64,000 bases of DNA from Siminovitchia thermophila (GCF_016909185.1 NZ_JAFBFH010000008.1:1-64000), one strand, 5' to 3'; counted from the first letter of the stretch, positions 33,216 through 42,915 are shown. Notes: generated by a model not told the origin, from the letters alone. Numbers and translations are program-made.

Positions 33216-33983
33216 TTAACTTTTATCATAACGATGAACAACGCGCAGCCCGCCGGACGCCGAAATCACACTTCCTGTTATCAAATCGGAATCATCTTCA
33301 CACAAAAAGGCAACAATGCGGGCAATATCTTCCCCTGTACCGGAACGCCCTATCGGGGTGTGCGTATCCCTCACTTTTCTTGCCGTTTCGATGTCTGCTT
33401 CTTTCATATCGCCGACAATATCTCCAGGGCAAACCATATTGGCAGTGATGCCAAACTCGGCTTCTTCCAACGCAATCGTCTTTGTTAAAGATACGAGTCC
33501 CACTTTTGCGGCACTGAATGCGGAGCGGTACTTCCATCCCGGAGATTGTTCAGCATCTTGAAATCCATATGTAACGATTCTGCCGAATCGCTGCTTGCGC
33601 ATAACAGGAACCGTTAACTTGAGAAAATGAAAGGCGGCACTCAAGTTGCCATGAATCATTTCGTCCCACTCGTCATCTTTATAATCAACGAGCTTTTTCC
33701 GTTCAAATATGTAAGGACCGGCATTATTGATTAAATAATCGATTCGGCCAAAGCGTTCCAGTGCCTTCTTCACAATTCGTGCTATATCTTCTCTTTTCGT
33801 GACATCCCCTTGGACAAATTGCAGTTGCTCGGAAAAAGGCTCCCAATCCTTCTTTAATTCCTCCACTCTCGCCACATCACTTCGATAACTGACTGTGACG
33901 GAGCGGCCATCCCGAAGAAACCTTTCTGTGACTTGCCTTCCCAGTCCCTTTGAACCCGCAGTGATTACAGCATGCCTCATCAT
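33216..33983 (-). CDS. short-chain dehydrogenase/reductase lacking the catalytic tyrosine
   Basis: This is a 255-residue Rossmann-fold protein of the FabG/YmfI-like SDR group. The cofactor loop is AVITAGSKGLGRQVTERFL, the structural motif INNAG is present, and the Ser position is occupied by VTYGFQDAEQS-type sequence. The catalytic YxxxK motif, however, reads YRSAFSAAKVGLVSL, so Phe (TTC) replaces the Tyr expected five residues before Gly. AGAGGTGA lies just upstream of the ATG at 33983. The gene is otherwise intact, ending SVISASGGLRVVHRY. It may be inactive, binding-only, or use the Tyr four residues earlier. Confidence 0.87.
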   Translation of the reverse strand: MMRHAVITAGSKGLGRQVTERFLRDGRSVTVSYRSDVARVEELKKDWEPFSEQLQFVQGDVTKREDIARIVKKALERFGRIDYLINNAGPYIFERKKLVDYKDDEWDEMIHGNLSAAFHFLKLTVPVMRKQRFGRIVTYGFQDAEQSPGWKYRSAFSAAKVGLVSLTKTIALEEAEFGITANMVCPGDIVGDMKEADIETARKVRDTHTPIGRSGTGEDIARIVAFLCEDDSDLITGSVISASGGLRVVHRYDKS

Positions 33984-34131
33984 GTTCACCTCTATAAGCC
34001 TTTATCCATTTTTATCCTTCTCTTTTTATTATATACAAAAATAACTAGGGAACCATGTTTTAAAAGAGCAAATGTCTATAAATGCAAGTTCCGCCCGGAA
34101 CAAGAGGCGGTGTTCTTACACCAAGGATGAA

Positions 34132-34752
34132 CTAGTTTTTCCCCTCTTCGGCTGGTAAATCATCAGGATAAACAATTGTATCGAATACTTCCCCCGTATC
34201 CGCGTTTTTCAACGAGATGGTTACTTTGGCCTCCTCCGCAGACTCTCCAGAAAATACTTGGTAGTACAATCCGGACATGCCGAGTCCCAAAGCCGCAACA
34301 CGGTCAAAGCTCTTTTCGTATTTCTCCTGATCCACACTAAGAGTGAACTCAGTAAACGACTTATTGTGGGTAATGTCTTTTATGGATGAAACATTTTCAT
34401 CATTCTTCGTTTCTTCGATATATTCCTGAACACTTTTTTCCATTTCCTGCATCATTTTTTCATGTTCTTGCTTGGACATTTTGTAAGTGATTGATCCATC
34501 ATCATTCTTTGTCACTTCTTTTACGCCTTTTGCCTTTGCTTCCTTTATGAGTTCGTCTGTATCTTTCTCTCCAATTAAAGATGCGGGAAGTGTGACTTCC
34601 ACATTTCGTAATCCTTTCTCCACTTCCACACCTTTCTCCTCTTGCTCGGATTTTGCCGGCTCCGCCTTCTTTTTATCCGCTTCTTCCTTTCCGCAAGCTG
34701 AAACGATCACCATGACAAACACAAGAAATAGTACTGACACTAATTTTTTCAA
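34132..34752 (-). CDS. lipoprotein of unknown function
   Basis: This 206-residue lipoprotein has a signal peptide ending in the lipobox VIVSACG, an acidic-basic linker (EEADKKKAEPAKSEQEEKG) and a folded domain from about residue 45. That domain has alternating strands and helices (LRNVEVTLPASLIGEKDTDEL, DDGSITYKMSKQEHEKMM, SFTEFTLSVDQEKYEKSF) and ends in a strand pair. It starts at TTG with AGGAGG eight bases before it. The family is not recognised, although similar lipoproteins are common in Bacillaceae. It is a single gene. Confidence 0.75.
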   Translation of the reverse strand: MKKLVSVLFLVFVMVIVSACGKEEADKKKAEPAKSEQEEKGVEVEKGLRNVEVTLPASLIGEKDTDELIKEAKAKGVKEVTKNDDGSITYKMSKQEHEKMMQEMEKSVQEYIEETKNDENVSSIKDITHNKSFTEFTLSVDQEKYEKSFDRVAALGLGMSGLYYQVFSGESAEEAKVTISLKNADTGEVFDTIVYPDDLPAEEGKN

Positions 34753-34889
34753 AAAAATTCCTCCTAAAAGTTAAATAAAAAGTGATATTTTTACATTATA
34801 TCAAATTTGATCTTCTCGTGTATTAGGGGTATTAAGCTAGGCGTTTTGTTTTGAATTTGCTTTTTGCGAAAAATTTATACACTGTCGTT

Positions 34890-35129
34890 TTACACTACAA
34901 GCCATGCTTTTTCGCAAGTCTGCTTGAGCTTCTTCACTTGCCATTGCGTACCTCGCGAGGCTCGTAACGCCTGGAGTCCCCTATTCGATTGATTACCTGA
35001 TGGATATGTCAAATTCTGGGCAATTCTGAGATACTCCTGGAAAATGGTCTTAAACTCATGTGGGACAATGCTTTTCTCACCCATTGAGACTGTCCGGTTG
35101 TTTGCCGACCTTTCCAGGCCACATACCAA
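34890..35129 (-). CDS. doubtful small open frame
   Basis: A 79-codon minus-strand frame reads GEKSIVPHEFKTIFQEYLRI, then AQNLTYPSGNQSNRGLQALRA and ends in KKLKQTCEKAWLVV. The composition is protein-like in its centre, but there is no convincing ribosome binding site and the family is unknown. It could be the remnant of a transposon or phage gene. Confidence 0.25.
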   Translation of the reverse strand: MVCGLERSANNRTVSMGEKSIVPHEFKTIFQEYLRIAQNLTYPSGNQSNRGLQALRASRGTQWQVKKLKQTCEKAWLVV

Positions 35130-35183
35130 CTTTCCGGTTACATCCTTTAAATTGTATCTTGAATTTATTTTTTTACTTGCATA

Positions 35184-35471
35184 TCACCGCAAGTCTTTTA
35201 TATAAACCTTGAACGCCTGAATAAATAATTCCGGTGAAGTTTCAACAACATAAGAGAATATCCCCTGAACAGTGTGTAAAAAGAGCAGGCCCCCTTCACC
35301 GCCAACTTTCCGAAAAGATATATCAAGGACATCCTCTATAGGGAACCTTCGGTAGCGGGTAACAATACGGTTTCGATATAAGTATATTTGCCGGTGTTGA
35401 ACAATATTTTTTTGTTCAAGATCCACGACCCTGGTAACTTTAATATAAGGTTGGATCGCAAGCAAATCCAT
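35184..35471 (-). CDS. small uncharacterised protein, PH-like
   Basis: This 95-residue protein starts at an ATG directly after AAGGAGGGAGTCG. It has no signal or membrane segment. Predicted strands (TRVVDLEQKNIVQHRQIYLYRNRIVTRY, DVLDISFRKVGGEGGLLFLHT, GIFSYVVETSPELFIQAFKVYI) followed by a helix suggest a PH-like or YetM-like fold; this is a structural guess. It is divergent from the two-component genes at 35555, and their promoters share an 83-bp gap. Confidence 0.6.
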   Translation of the reverse strand: MDLLAIQPYIKVTRVVDLEQKNIVQHRQIYLYRNRIVTRYRRFPIEDVLDISFRKVGGEGGLLFLHTVQGIFSYVVETSPELFIQAFKVYIKDLR

Positions 35472-35554
35472 CGACTCCCTCCTTTTATGTCCACTATCAT
35501 TATACATGCATTTTCATATACAATAATATTTAGAAAAGCAAAGATGGTGATACC

Positions 35555-36241
35555 ATGTTCAAGATTTTTCTCATAGAAGACGATGCATCCTTATTCAATG
35601 AGGTCAAAGACCGTTTGACACAATGGTCTTACGATGTGTACGGCGTAGAAGATTTTGGCCGGGTGCTTCAGGAATTTACTGCGATTAAACCTGATTTGGT
35701 CATTATTGATATCCAATTGCCGAAGTTTGACGGCTTTCATTGGTGTCGGTTGATTCGCTCTCATTCCAATGTGCCAATCATCTTTTTGTCATCAAGAGAC
35801 CACCCTACGGACATGGTCATGTCCATGCAACTAGGTGCGGATGATTTTATCCAGAAACCTTTCCACTTTGATGTGCTGATTGCAAAAATACAGGCCATTC
35901 TCCGCCGTGTCTATAACTATAATACAGACACGTTGGATATGAAAAGCTGGTGCGGCGCCACCGTGGACTACGCGAAAAATACGGTTACCAATGAAAACGG
36001 GACAATTGAATTGACCAAAAATGAAATGTTTATCTTGAAAGTGCTCATTGAAAAGAAAAATACCATCGTCAGCCGGTCGGAATTGATCAAAAGCCTTTGG
36101 GATGATGAAAGATTTGTCAGCGACAATACACTGACCGTCAATGTAAACCGTTTAAGGAAAAGCCTCGAGACGATAGGCCTTGGCAAATTTATCGAAACAA
36201 AAGTCGGACAAGGTTATATGGCGAAAGAAGAGGAGCAGTAA
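35555..36241 (+). CDS. BceR-type response regulator
   Basis: This 228-residue OmpR-family regulator of the Bce group has receiver motifs FLIEDDASLF, PDLVIIDIQLPKFDG with the phospho-Asp, and ADDFIQKPF, then a winged-helix domain ending KFIETKVGQGYMA. Bce systems sense antimicrobial peptides through their ABC transporter and activate its genes. The kinase gene starts 1 bp after its stop, and the two transporter copies follow on the same strand. The likely operator TGACA-TGAT-TGTCA stands before each ATPase gene. Confidence 0.88.
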   Translation: MFKIFLIEDDASLFNEVKDRLTQWSYDVYGVEDFGRVLQEFTAIKPDLVIIDIQLPKFDGFHWCRLIRSHSNVPIIFLSSRDHPTDMVMSMQLGADDFIQKPFHFDVLIAKIQAILRRVYNYNTDTLDMKSWCGATVDYAKNTVTNENGTIELTKNEMFILKVLIEKKNTIVSRSELIKSLWDDERFVSDNTLTVNVNRLRKSLETIGLGKFIETKVGQGYMAKEEEQ

Positions 36242-36242
36242 C

Positions 36243-37244
36243 ATGATAAAAAAATTTTTGATCGAAAGATGTAGTTGGATCTTGTTATTTTTATTTACCC
36301 AACTCCTGTTTCTTTTTATCGCTTATATTGATTCAGCCATCCCGCTCGCGTCAGTAGGCTATATTATTTTTTTAACGGCCTTGATTTTCATCATCTTTCT
36401 GGCAGTCCGCTACAATATAGAAACACCTTTTTACAAAAGCCTGAAAGACTGGGAAGGCAGCCTTGATTTGGCGGGGATCGCGGAAGCGAGATCACCTTTT
36501 GAAAAAATAGTAAAAAACAGCCTGGCGGATCAAACAGCCAGACAGATGAAAATATATAGTAAAAATCGGCTGGCCCTCGAGCAGAAAAAAGATGATTTAT
36601 TATCTTGGATTCATGAAGTGAAGACTCCCATGACAACCATGCACTTAATGATTGAACGGTTGGATGATGAAGAAGCGAAAGCGCGGCTGGCGTATGAATG
36701 GCTGAGAATCCATCTGTTGCTTGATCAGCAACTCCATCAAAAACGGATTTCGTTCATTGAAAACGATCTTCATGTTGGAAAAGTTCCCTTGGAGCCTTTG
36801 ATTGTAAAAGAAATTAAAAATTTGCAGTCATGGTGTATGCAAAAAGGAATCGGATTTGAAGTGGACCTGCAAGTGGATGAAGTCCTGAGTGACGATAAAT
36901 GGATGGCTTTTATCATAAGACAACTGTTAACAAACGCGGTAAAATACAGCGAAGCTTCCGAAATTATCATTCGCAGCAGGATGGAAAATGGTCAAACAGT
37001 CCTTGAAGTGCGGGACTACGGCCGAGGGATTGATCCGAAGGACCTTCCCCGCATCTTTGACAAAGGCTTTACCTCAACAACTCATCCAGACCAAGCCGCC
37101 ACAGGAATGGGGCTGTATTTGGTGAAAAAAGCGGCAAAATCGTTATTGATTCAAATCGATGTAAAATCAAAGCCGGGAGCAGGGACGACATTCACCCTCA
37201 TCTTTCCAAAACAAAACGAATTTGTGAGTCTCACAAGCATGTGA
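36243..37244 (+). CDS. BceS-type intramembrane-sensing histidine kinase
   Basis: This 333-residue kinase has two closely spaced N-terminal membrane helices (about residues 12-30 and 35-58) and almost no extracellular loop, the mark of intramembrane-sensing kinases, which get their signal from the transporter. The H-box is DLLSWIHEVKTPMTTMHLM, the N-box RQLLTNAVKYS, the G1 box VRDYGRGIDPKDLPRIFDKGF and the G2 box GMGLYLVKKAA. GGAG precedes the ATG at 36243. The stop overlaps the palindrome at 37237-37260. A remnant of a second kinase 3' end lies at about 40030-40080. Confidence 0.88.
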   Translation: MIKKFLIERCSWILLFLFTQLLFLFIAYIDSAIPLASVGYIIFLTALIFIIFLAVRYNIETPFYKSLKDWEGSLDLAGIAEARSPFEKIVKNSLADQTARQMKIYSKNRLALEQKKDDLLSWIHEVKTPMTTMHLMIERLDDEEAKARLAYEWLRIHLLLDQQLHQKRISFIENDLHVGKVPLEPLIVKEIKNLQSWCMQKGIGFEVDLQVDEVLSDDKWMAFIIRQLLTNAVKYSEASEIIIRSRMENGQTVLEVRDYGRGIDPKDLPRIFDKGFTSTTHPDQAATGMGLYLVKKAAKSLLIQIDVKSKPGAGTTFTLIFPKQNEFVSLTSM

Positions 37245-37260
37245 CATGATTGTCACATGC
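37237..37260. promoter_or_regulatory. likely BceR operator, copy 1
   Basis: The perfect palindrome GCATGTGACA-TGAT-TGTCACATGC contains TGACA-N4-TGTCA, which fits the BceR-type consensus TNACA-N4-TGTNA known from B. subtilis. It lies about 50 bp before a TATGAT -10 element (37309) of the first ATPase gene and overlaps the kinase stop. It could also act as the kinase terminator. Confidence 0.65.
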
Positions 37261-37344
37261 TTTTATGATTTGTTCGGCGAGTCGAAGGAAAAAGACAGCC
37301 AATCCTTTTATGATAAAACATATCAAGTAAAGGAGTGAACAAGG

Positions 37345-37704
37345 TTGAGTATTCTAGACGCGCAAAAATCGGACAAAAGTGACAGAAATCAATTGAACAA
37401 GCAGGAAGTTTTAAAAGGAATAGATATTCAAGTGGAAAACGGAGATGTTGTCAGTATCATGAGCGCGTCAGGCTCGGGAAAAATGACATTGCTTAACGTC
37501 CTTTCTTCCATTGACAAAGTGAGCCGGGATACGATCAAAATTGATGGAAAAGACATCGTCGGCAGGAAGGAAAAACAAAGGGTCATCTTTATTAAAGACG
37601 GACAAATACATACGCAACTGAAAGGCGAAGAAGCGAGGCAGATGTTCCTGAAAGATATCATGAAAACCCAAGGTGTGTTGGGCGGTGTCCATGATGAACA
37701 TTAA
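37345..37704 (+). pseudogene. BceA-type ATPase with in-frame central deletion
   Basis: This 119-codon frame equals the intact ATPase at 40186 with its middle removed. It matches residues 1-79 (to DIVGRKEKQ) and then jumps to the C-terminal [14 protein letters not shown], losing about 134 residues that hold the Q-loop, signature, Walker B and switch His. Walker A is also changed from GASGSGKTT to SASGSGKMT. The deletion keeps the frame, the TTG start, the ribosome binding site and the overlap with the permease, so translational coupling is preserved. It cannot hydrolyse ATP. It may simply be decaying. Confidence 0.9.
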
Positions 37705-39619
37705 TCAGCTCATTTTTCGCAACTTAAAAAAAAATATAAAGAATTATTACCTCTATGTGTTTGCTTTAATTTTCAGTGTGACCCTTTATTTCGCTTTTGT
37801 CACCTTGCAATATGACCCAGTAATAATCAAGGAGACAGCTTCCTCTTCCAAAGGCGTCGCCGGATTCAAGGCCGCATCTGTCTTGCTCGTGGCAATCGTA
37901 GCAGTCTTTCTCTTATATGCCAATATCCTGTTCATTAAAAGAAGAAGCAAAGAAATTGGATTGTTCCAGCTCATTGGCATGACCAAGAGCAAAATTTTCC
38001 GGCTGTTGAGTGCCGAAAACGCCATTCTTTACTTCAGTTCTTTGGCGATCGGCATCTTTATCGGCTTTTCCGCTTCCAAGTTCATCATCATGATTTTATT
38101 TAAAATAACCGATATCAATGCAATCGCCACCTTGCATTTTTCAACAAAAGCGTTGTTTCAGACAGTGCCTGTTTTTGTTGTTATTTATCTTTTCATCATG
38201 TTGATGAACTACTTGTTTATCAAAAAGCAAACGATCCTGTCGTTATTCCGGGTTCTTTCTTCAACGGAAGTAAAAATAAAGAAATTATCCAAACGCGATG
38301 CCTTCATCGGCGTACTCGGAATCGCGTTGATTATCATTGGCTATTATGTTTCAACGGAAATGTTTAGTGGTAAATTCGCTAAAGAATTAGCGTCCACCAT
38401 GTTGTTTATTCTCGGCAGCGTCATTATCGGAACTTACCTTTTTTATAAAGGATCGGTCAGTTTTATCTTCCATCTCATTCGGAAAAAAAAGAACGGGTAT
38501 CTGAATATAAACGAGGTACTGTCGCTTTCCTCCATCATGTTCCGAATGAAGTCAAATGCCTTGCTTTTGACTGTCATTACGACTGTTTCAGCACTGGCGA
38601 TCGGCTTTCTCTCTCTTTCTTACATTTCTTACTGTTCGGTGGATAATTCGGTTCAAGACTATCCGGCTGATTTTACCTTTAAGAATGTAAAGGACGCAAA
38701 TGAATTGAAAACCGCATTTAAAAAGAAGCAGATCGCATTCAGCGAAACAAAAATCAACGTTCTGCAAGTAGAAGCCAATGTAAAGGATATTCTGGACAAC
38801 CAGGATGGCGTGAATTCCGATACAATGGTATTGGCTGTCGTCAGTGACAAAGATGTTAAGGGTGTGGATGTTTCTTCTGACGAGACGGTGTTTAGCGGCC
38901 CATCAAACGATGTGGACATACCTTTGAAAGAAGGCGGGAAAATGAAGTGGAAAACGCAAAATAAAACCATTTCCCAAACGTTAAAAGGCTTGCGGGAGGA
39001 GTCCATTATTTCCATAGACTTTACCGCTTTAAATGATATTAAGCTGGCTGCCATTGTAGACGATACCGTATTTCACCATATGAAGCAGCATCTAAATCCA
39101 GATATTCAAATAAAACCGTATTATATCGGAATAGACATTCAAGACCAAAAAGAGATACAAAAAGCGAACCACATTTTTAAACAACTTGGCTTTCATAAAA
39201 CCGATGCTATCTCGCGTTATGAAATAAACAAATTTGCCAAACAATATTTTGGGATGCTCATGTTTATCGTCGGGTTTTTAGGACTTACCTTTTTGATTAC
39301 TTCAGGCTGTATCCTTTACTTCAAGCAAATGGATGAAAGTGAAGATGAAAAGCCAAACTACACCATCTTGAGAAAGCTCGGGTTTTCACAAAGAGACTTG
39401 CTACGGGGCATTCAGGCAAAACAATTGTTCAACTTCGGCATTCCGCTTGGAATTGGATTGCTTCACGGCTATTTCGCCGTCAAGTCCGGCTGGTTCTACT
39501 TCGGAACCGAATTATGGACACCCATGTTTATCGTCATGGGGCTATATACTGCGCTGTACTCCATTTTCGGCCTGCTCTCCGTCCTTTATTATAAAAAGGT
39601 CATTCAAGATGCGTTGTAA
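37691..39619 (+). CDS. BceB-type permease, copy 1
   Basis: BceB permeases have ten membrane helices and a large extracellular domain between helices 7 and 8 that recognises the peptide antibiotic or its lipid target. The 642-residue copy has an N-terminal FtsX-like helix set ([41 protein letters not shown]). A roughly 210-residue extracellular domain begins after [13 protein letters not shown] and ends before [15 protein letters not shown], followed by the last three helices. It overlaps the gutted ATPase by 14 bp. It is nearly identical to copy 2 in the helices but diverged in the extracellular domain. It might work with the intact ATPase of copy 2. Confidence 0.9.
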   Translation: MMNINQLIFRNLKKNIKNYYLYVFALIFSVTLYFAFVTLQYDPVIIKETASSSKGVAGFKAASVLLVAIVAVFLLYANILFIKRRSKEIGLFQLIGMTKSKIFRLLSAENAILYFSSLAIGIFIGFSASKFIIMILFKITDINAIATLHFSTKALFQTVPVFVVIYLFIMLMNYLFIKKQTILSLFRVLSSTEVKIKKLSKRDAFIGVLGIALIIIGYYVSTEMFSGKFAKELASTMLFILGSVIIGTYLFYKGSVSFIFHLIRKKKNGYLNINEVLSLSSIMFRMKSNALLLTVITTVSALAIGFLSLSYISYCSVDNSVQDYPADFTFKNVKDANELKTAFKKKQIAFSETKINVLQVEANVKDILDNQDGVNSDTMVLAVVSDKDVKGVDVSSDETVFSGPSNDVDIPLKEGGKMKWKTQNKTISQTLKGLREESIISIDFTALNDIKLAAIVDDTVFHHMKQHLNPDIQIKPYYIGIDIQDQKEIQKANHIFKQLGFHKTDAISRYEINKFAKQYFGMLMFIVGFLGLTFLITSGCILYFKQMDESEDEKPNYTILRKLGFSQRDLLRGIQAKQLFNFGIPLGIGLLHGYFAVKSGWFYFGTELWTPMFIVMGLYTALYSIFGLLSVLYYKKVIQDAL

Positions 39620-39622
39620 AAA

Positions 39623-39653
39623 GCTTCGGGCATTTTTAGCCCGGAGTTTTTTT
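39623..39653 (+). terminator. terminator after Bce permease copy 1
   Basis: GCTTCGGGC and GCCCGGAGT form an imperfect stem around ATTTTTA, followed by TTTTTTT. It is a diverged duplicate of the terminator at 42884. Confidence 0.8.
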
Positions 39654-40078
39654 ATGATTAGGATAAAATTCAGATAAAAACAGAACAATACGATCAATAC
39701 AATATTCTCATCTTCGACATTTGAATCACATTCCGACTTAGTCCTCTAACAGGATACGGTGGTGAAAAAATACATTTCATTTACCAATCATTTTGGGTTT
39801 ATTAAGATTTATCCCGCATGTAAGGTGCCATATATACCCCTTCAAGACCGGAGTTGATCCAAAAGGTCTAAGTGGGAGAAAACGGCACCTACTATGCACG
39901 ATTCGTTCAACTAACATTCAGTAGGAGCCCTACTGAATGAAGTTTCACTTTATGGGGAAAACAGCGGTTGCCGAAATGACAGGGTTCGAACTTTTGCCCG
40001 TGATCACTCACTATGGCAACATCAATCATAGCCGGGAACAGGAACGACATTCCTCTAACGAATTTGAGAATCTCATTC
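39654..40078. other. region between the two transporter copies
   Basis: It contains repeat copy C (39808-39953). Next comes a stretch from about 40028 (ATAGCCGGGAACAGGAACGA then CATTCC and AACGAATTTGAGAATCTCA) that matches the 3' end of the kinase gene at 37170-37235. This remnant shows that the duplication took in the end of a kinase gene. No intact gene is present. Confidence 0.6.
39808..39953 (+). repeat. dispersed structured repeat, copy C
   Basis: This copy reads TTTATCCCGCATGTAAGGTG at the start, then TTCAAGACCGGAGTTGATCC, AAAAGGTCTAAGTGGGAGAA, AACGGCACC, GTTCAACTAACATTCAGTAG and GAATGAAGTTTCACTTTAT. The second hairpin has lost its loop (CAGTAGGAGCCCTACTG). It sits between the duplicated Bce transporter units. 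Confidence 0.8.
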
Positions 40079-40102
40079 GCATGTGACATGATTGTCACAT
40101 GC
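40079..40102. promoter_or_regulatory. likely BceR operator, copy 2
   Basis: This palindrome is identical to that at 37237-37260, GCATGTGACA-TGAT-TGTCACATGC. It lies at the same distance from the second ATPase gene, with the same downstream -10-like TATGAT. Confidence 0.68.
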
Positions 40103-40185
40103 TTTTATCATTTGTTCGCCGAATCGAAGGAAAAAGATATCCAATCCTTTTATGATAAATATATCAAGTAAAGGAGTGAACCAAA

Positions 40186-40947
40186 TTGAGTATTCTTGAA
40201 GCGCAAAAAATTTACAAAAGTTACGGAAATAAATTTAACAGGCAGGAAGTCTTAAAAGGAATAGATATTCAAGTGGAAAAAGGAGATTTTGTCAGTATCA
40301 TGGGCGCGTCAGGCTCGGGAAAAACGACATTGCTTAACGTCCTTTCTTCCATTGACAAAGTGAGCGAGGGGACGATCAAAATTGATGGAAAAGACATCGT
40401 CGGCATGAAGGAAAAACAACTGGCCGAATTCCGCAAGCATCACCTCGGCTTCATTTTCCAGGAATATAATTTACTGGATACGTTAACTGTCAAAGAAAAT
40501 ATCTTGTTGCCTTTGTCCATTACGAAAACACCGAGAAAAGAAGCCGAGCAAAGATTTCACCAGTTGGCATCCGAACTAGGCATCGTTGACTTAAAAGATA
40601 AATATCCGAATGAAATTTCCGGGGGACAGAAACAGCGGACATCCGCGGCCCGGGCTTTCATTCATGAGCCCAGCATCATTTTTGCCGACGAGCCGACAGG
40701 AGCGCTCGATTCCAAATCCGCCTCCGACCTTTTAAACAAACTGAGCGGGCTCAATGAAAAGCTGGGCGCAACCATTATCATGGTTACTCACGATCCGGTG
40801 GCGGCAAGCTTCTCGCGCAGGGTCATCTTTATTAAAGACGGACAAATATATACACAACTGAATAAAGGTGAAGAAACGAGGCAGGCGTTCCTGAAAGATA
40901 TCATGAAAACCCAAGGTGTGTTGGGCGGTGTCCATGATGAACATTAA
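40186..40947 (+). CDS. BceA-type ABC ATPase, intact copy
   Basis: This 253-residue ATPase powers a Bce-type transporter that removes peptide antibiotics from their lipid targets and also controls the kinase. Walker A is GASGSGKTT, the Q-loop [15 protein letters not shown], the signature [15 protein letters not shown], Walker [13 protein letters not shown], and the switch His TMVTHD-like in [14 protein letters not shown]. The signature has ISGGQKQR in place of the usual LSGGQQQR, and RTSAARA in place of RVAIARA; both are minor. It starts at TTG with AAGGAGTGAACC upstream. The permease start overlaps its end. Confidence 0.92.
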   Translation: MSILEAQKIYKSYGNKFNRQEVLKGIDIQVEKGDFVSIMGASGSGKTTLLNVLSSIDKVSEGTIKIDGKDIVGMKEKQLAEFRKHHLGFIFQEYNLLDTLTVKENILLPLSITKTPRKEAEQRFHQLASELGIVDLKDKYPNEISGGQKQRTSAARAFIHEPSIIFADEPTGALDSKSASDLLNKLSGLNEKLGATIIMVTHDPVAASFSRRVIFIKDGQIYTQLNKGEETRQAFLKDIMKTQGVLGGVHDEH

Positions 40948-42880
40948 TCAGCTCATTTTTCGCAACTTGAAAAAGAATATAAAGAATTATTACCTCTATG
41001 TGTTTGCTTTAATTTTCAGTGTCGCCCTTTATTTCGCTTTTGTCACCTTGCAATATGACCCTTCGATGGACGTGGTGGAAGGCACTGTCAAAGGCGCCGC
41101 CGGCATCCGGGCCGGATCTGTCTTACTCGTGGCAATCGTATCGGTCTTTCTCTTATATGCCAATAACCTCTTCATTAAAAGAAGAAGCAAAGAAATTGGA
41201 TTGTTTCAGCTCATTGGCATGACAAAAAATAAGATTTTCCGGCTGTTGAGCGCCGAAAATGCCATCCTTTACTTCAGTTCTTTGGCGATCGGCATCTTTA
41301 TCGGCTTTTCCGCTTCCAAGTTCATGATCATGGTTTTATTTAAATTAACCGGTGTCGATGCTATTGCCACCTTACATTTTTCGACAAAAGCATTGATCCA
41401 GACAGTGATTGTTTTTGTTGTCATTTATCTCTTCATCCTGTTGATGAATTACTTGTTTATCAAAAGGCAAACGATCCTGTCGTTATTCCGGGTTCTTTCT
41501 TCAACGGAAATAAGAGTCAAAAAATTGTCCAAACTCGAAGCCGTCATGGGCGTGTTTGGGATCGGATTGATTGTCATCGGCTATTATGTTTCATCAAAAT
41601 TGTTTGGCGGCGACTTTACAACGATGACAGAACTGTCTTTGGCCATGCTGTTTATTCTGGGCAGCGTCATTATCGGAACTTACCTTTTTTATAAAGGATC
41701 GGTCAGTTTCATCTTCCATCTCATTCGGAAAAAAAAGAACGGGTATCTGAATATAAACGAGGTACTGTCGCTTTCCTCCATCATGTTCCGAATGAAGTCA
41801 AATGCCCTGCTTTTGACTGTCATTACAACTGTTTCAGCCCTGGCGATCGGCTTGCTTTCTCTCAGCTACATTTCTTACTTTTCCGCAGGAGAATCAGCGA
41901 AGGACAATGTACCAGCCGATTTTACCTTGACGGATGTCAATGACGCAAATGAATTGAAAGACACTTTTAAAAGGAATCAAATTGCTTTCAGTGAAACAAA
42001 AATCAACGTTCTACAAGCAGAAGCCAATGTAAAAGACATTCTGGAAACCACAATGGATGGAATGAATTTTGACCCCAATGTGATGACAGTGTCTGTTGTC
42101 AGTGACAAGGATGTTGAAGGTGTGGATCTTTCTTCTGACGAAACAGTATTTACCGGCTACTCTGATATAATGTCTAGGTTTGTGTCTTTTAAAGATACGG
42201 GTGAAATCGAGTGGAACATGCAAAACGAAACGATTCCGCAAACCTTTAAAGGCTTGGAAAAGGAATACGTTCTTTCCTTAAATTTTACCGCCGGCGGGCT
42301 TCCGACTGCCATTGTGGACGATTCCGTATTTAACCGTATGAAGCAGAATCTGAATCCAGATATTCAAAAGGAATCGGTTTATATCGGCATAGACATTCAA
42401 GACAAAAAAGAGATAGAAAAAGCGAACGATATTTTTCATCAGCTCGGTTTTCATAAAGCTGAAACTTATTATTCGCTTAATGACATGATCAAATCTCAAA
42501 AGCAATTATTTGGTCTAACGATGTTTATCGTCGGATTTTTAGGACTTACCTTTTTGATTACTTCAGGCTGTATCCTTTACTTCAAGCAAATGGATGAAAG
42601 TGAAGATGAAAAGCCAAACTACACCATCCTGCGAAAACTCGGGTTTTCCCAAGGAGACCTGTTGCGGGGCATTCAGGCGAAACAATTGTTCAACTTCGGC
42701 ATTCCGCTTGGAATCGGATTGCTTCACGGCTATTTCGCCGTCCAGTCCGGCTGGTTCCTCTTCGGAACCGAATTATGGACACCGATGTTTATCGTCATGG
42801 GGCTATATACTGTGCTGTACTCCATTTTCGGCCTGCTCTCCGTCCTTTATTATAAAAAGGTCATTCAAGACGCGTTGTAA
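40934..42880 (+). CDS. BceB-type permease, copy 2
   Basis: This 648-residue permease is the partner of the intact ATPase. Membrane parts ([78 protein letters not shown]) are almost the same as in copy 1. The extracellular domain (about residues 320-525, from [20 protein letters not shown] to [13 protein letters not shown]) is clearly different and longer by several residues, so the two may recognise different peptides. The start overlaps the ATPase stop by 14 bp. A terminator follows. Confidence 0.92.
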   Translation: MMNINQLIFRNLKKNIKNYYLYVFALIFSVALYFAFVTLQYDPSMDVVEGTVKGAAGIRAGSVLLVAIVSVFLLYANNLFIKRRSKEIGLFQLIGMTKNKIFRLLSAENAILYFSSLAIGIFIGFSASKFMIMVLFKLTGVDAIATLHFSTKALIQTVIVFVVIYLFILLMNYLFIKRQTILSLFRVLSSTEIRVKKLSKLEAVMGVFGIGLIVIGYYVSSKLFGGDFTTMTELSLAMLFILGSVIIGTYLFYKGSVSFIFHLIRKKKNGYLNINEVLSLSSIMFRMKSNALLLTVITTVSALAIGLLSLSYISYFSAGESAKDNVPADFTLTDVNDANELKDTFKRNQIAFSETKINVLQAEANVKDILETTMDGMNFDPNVMTVSVVSDKDVEGVDLSSDETVFTGYSDIMSRFVSFKDTGEIEWNMQNETIPQTFKGLEKEYVLSLNFTAGGLPTAIVDDSVFNRMKQNLNPDIQKESVYIGIDIQDKKEIEKANDIFHQLGFHKAETYYSLNDMIKSQKQLFGLTMFIVGFLGLTFLITSGCILYFKQMDESEDEKPNYTILRKLGFSQGDLLRGIQAKQLFNFGIPLGIGLLHGYFAVQSGWFLFGTELWTPMFIVMGLYTVLYSIFGLLSVLYYKKVIQDAL

Positions 42881-42883
42881 GAA

Positions 42884-42915
42884 GCTTCGGGCATTTTTAG
42901 CCCGAAGCTTTTTTG
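42884..42915 (+). terminator. terminator after Bce permease copy 2
   Basis: The perfect stem GCTTCGGGC/GCCCGAAGC around ATTTTTA is followed by TTTTTT. Confidence 0.9.

Noticed and set aside
37237-37260. Fnr box before the Bce transporter
   Set aside because: The half-sites TGTGA and TCACA are spaced by eight bases here and not six; the BceR-type pattern fits better.
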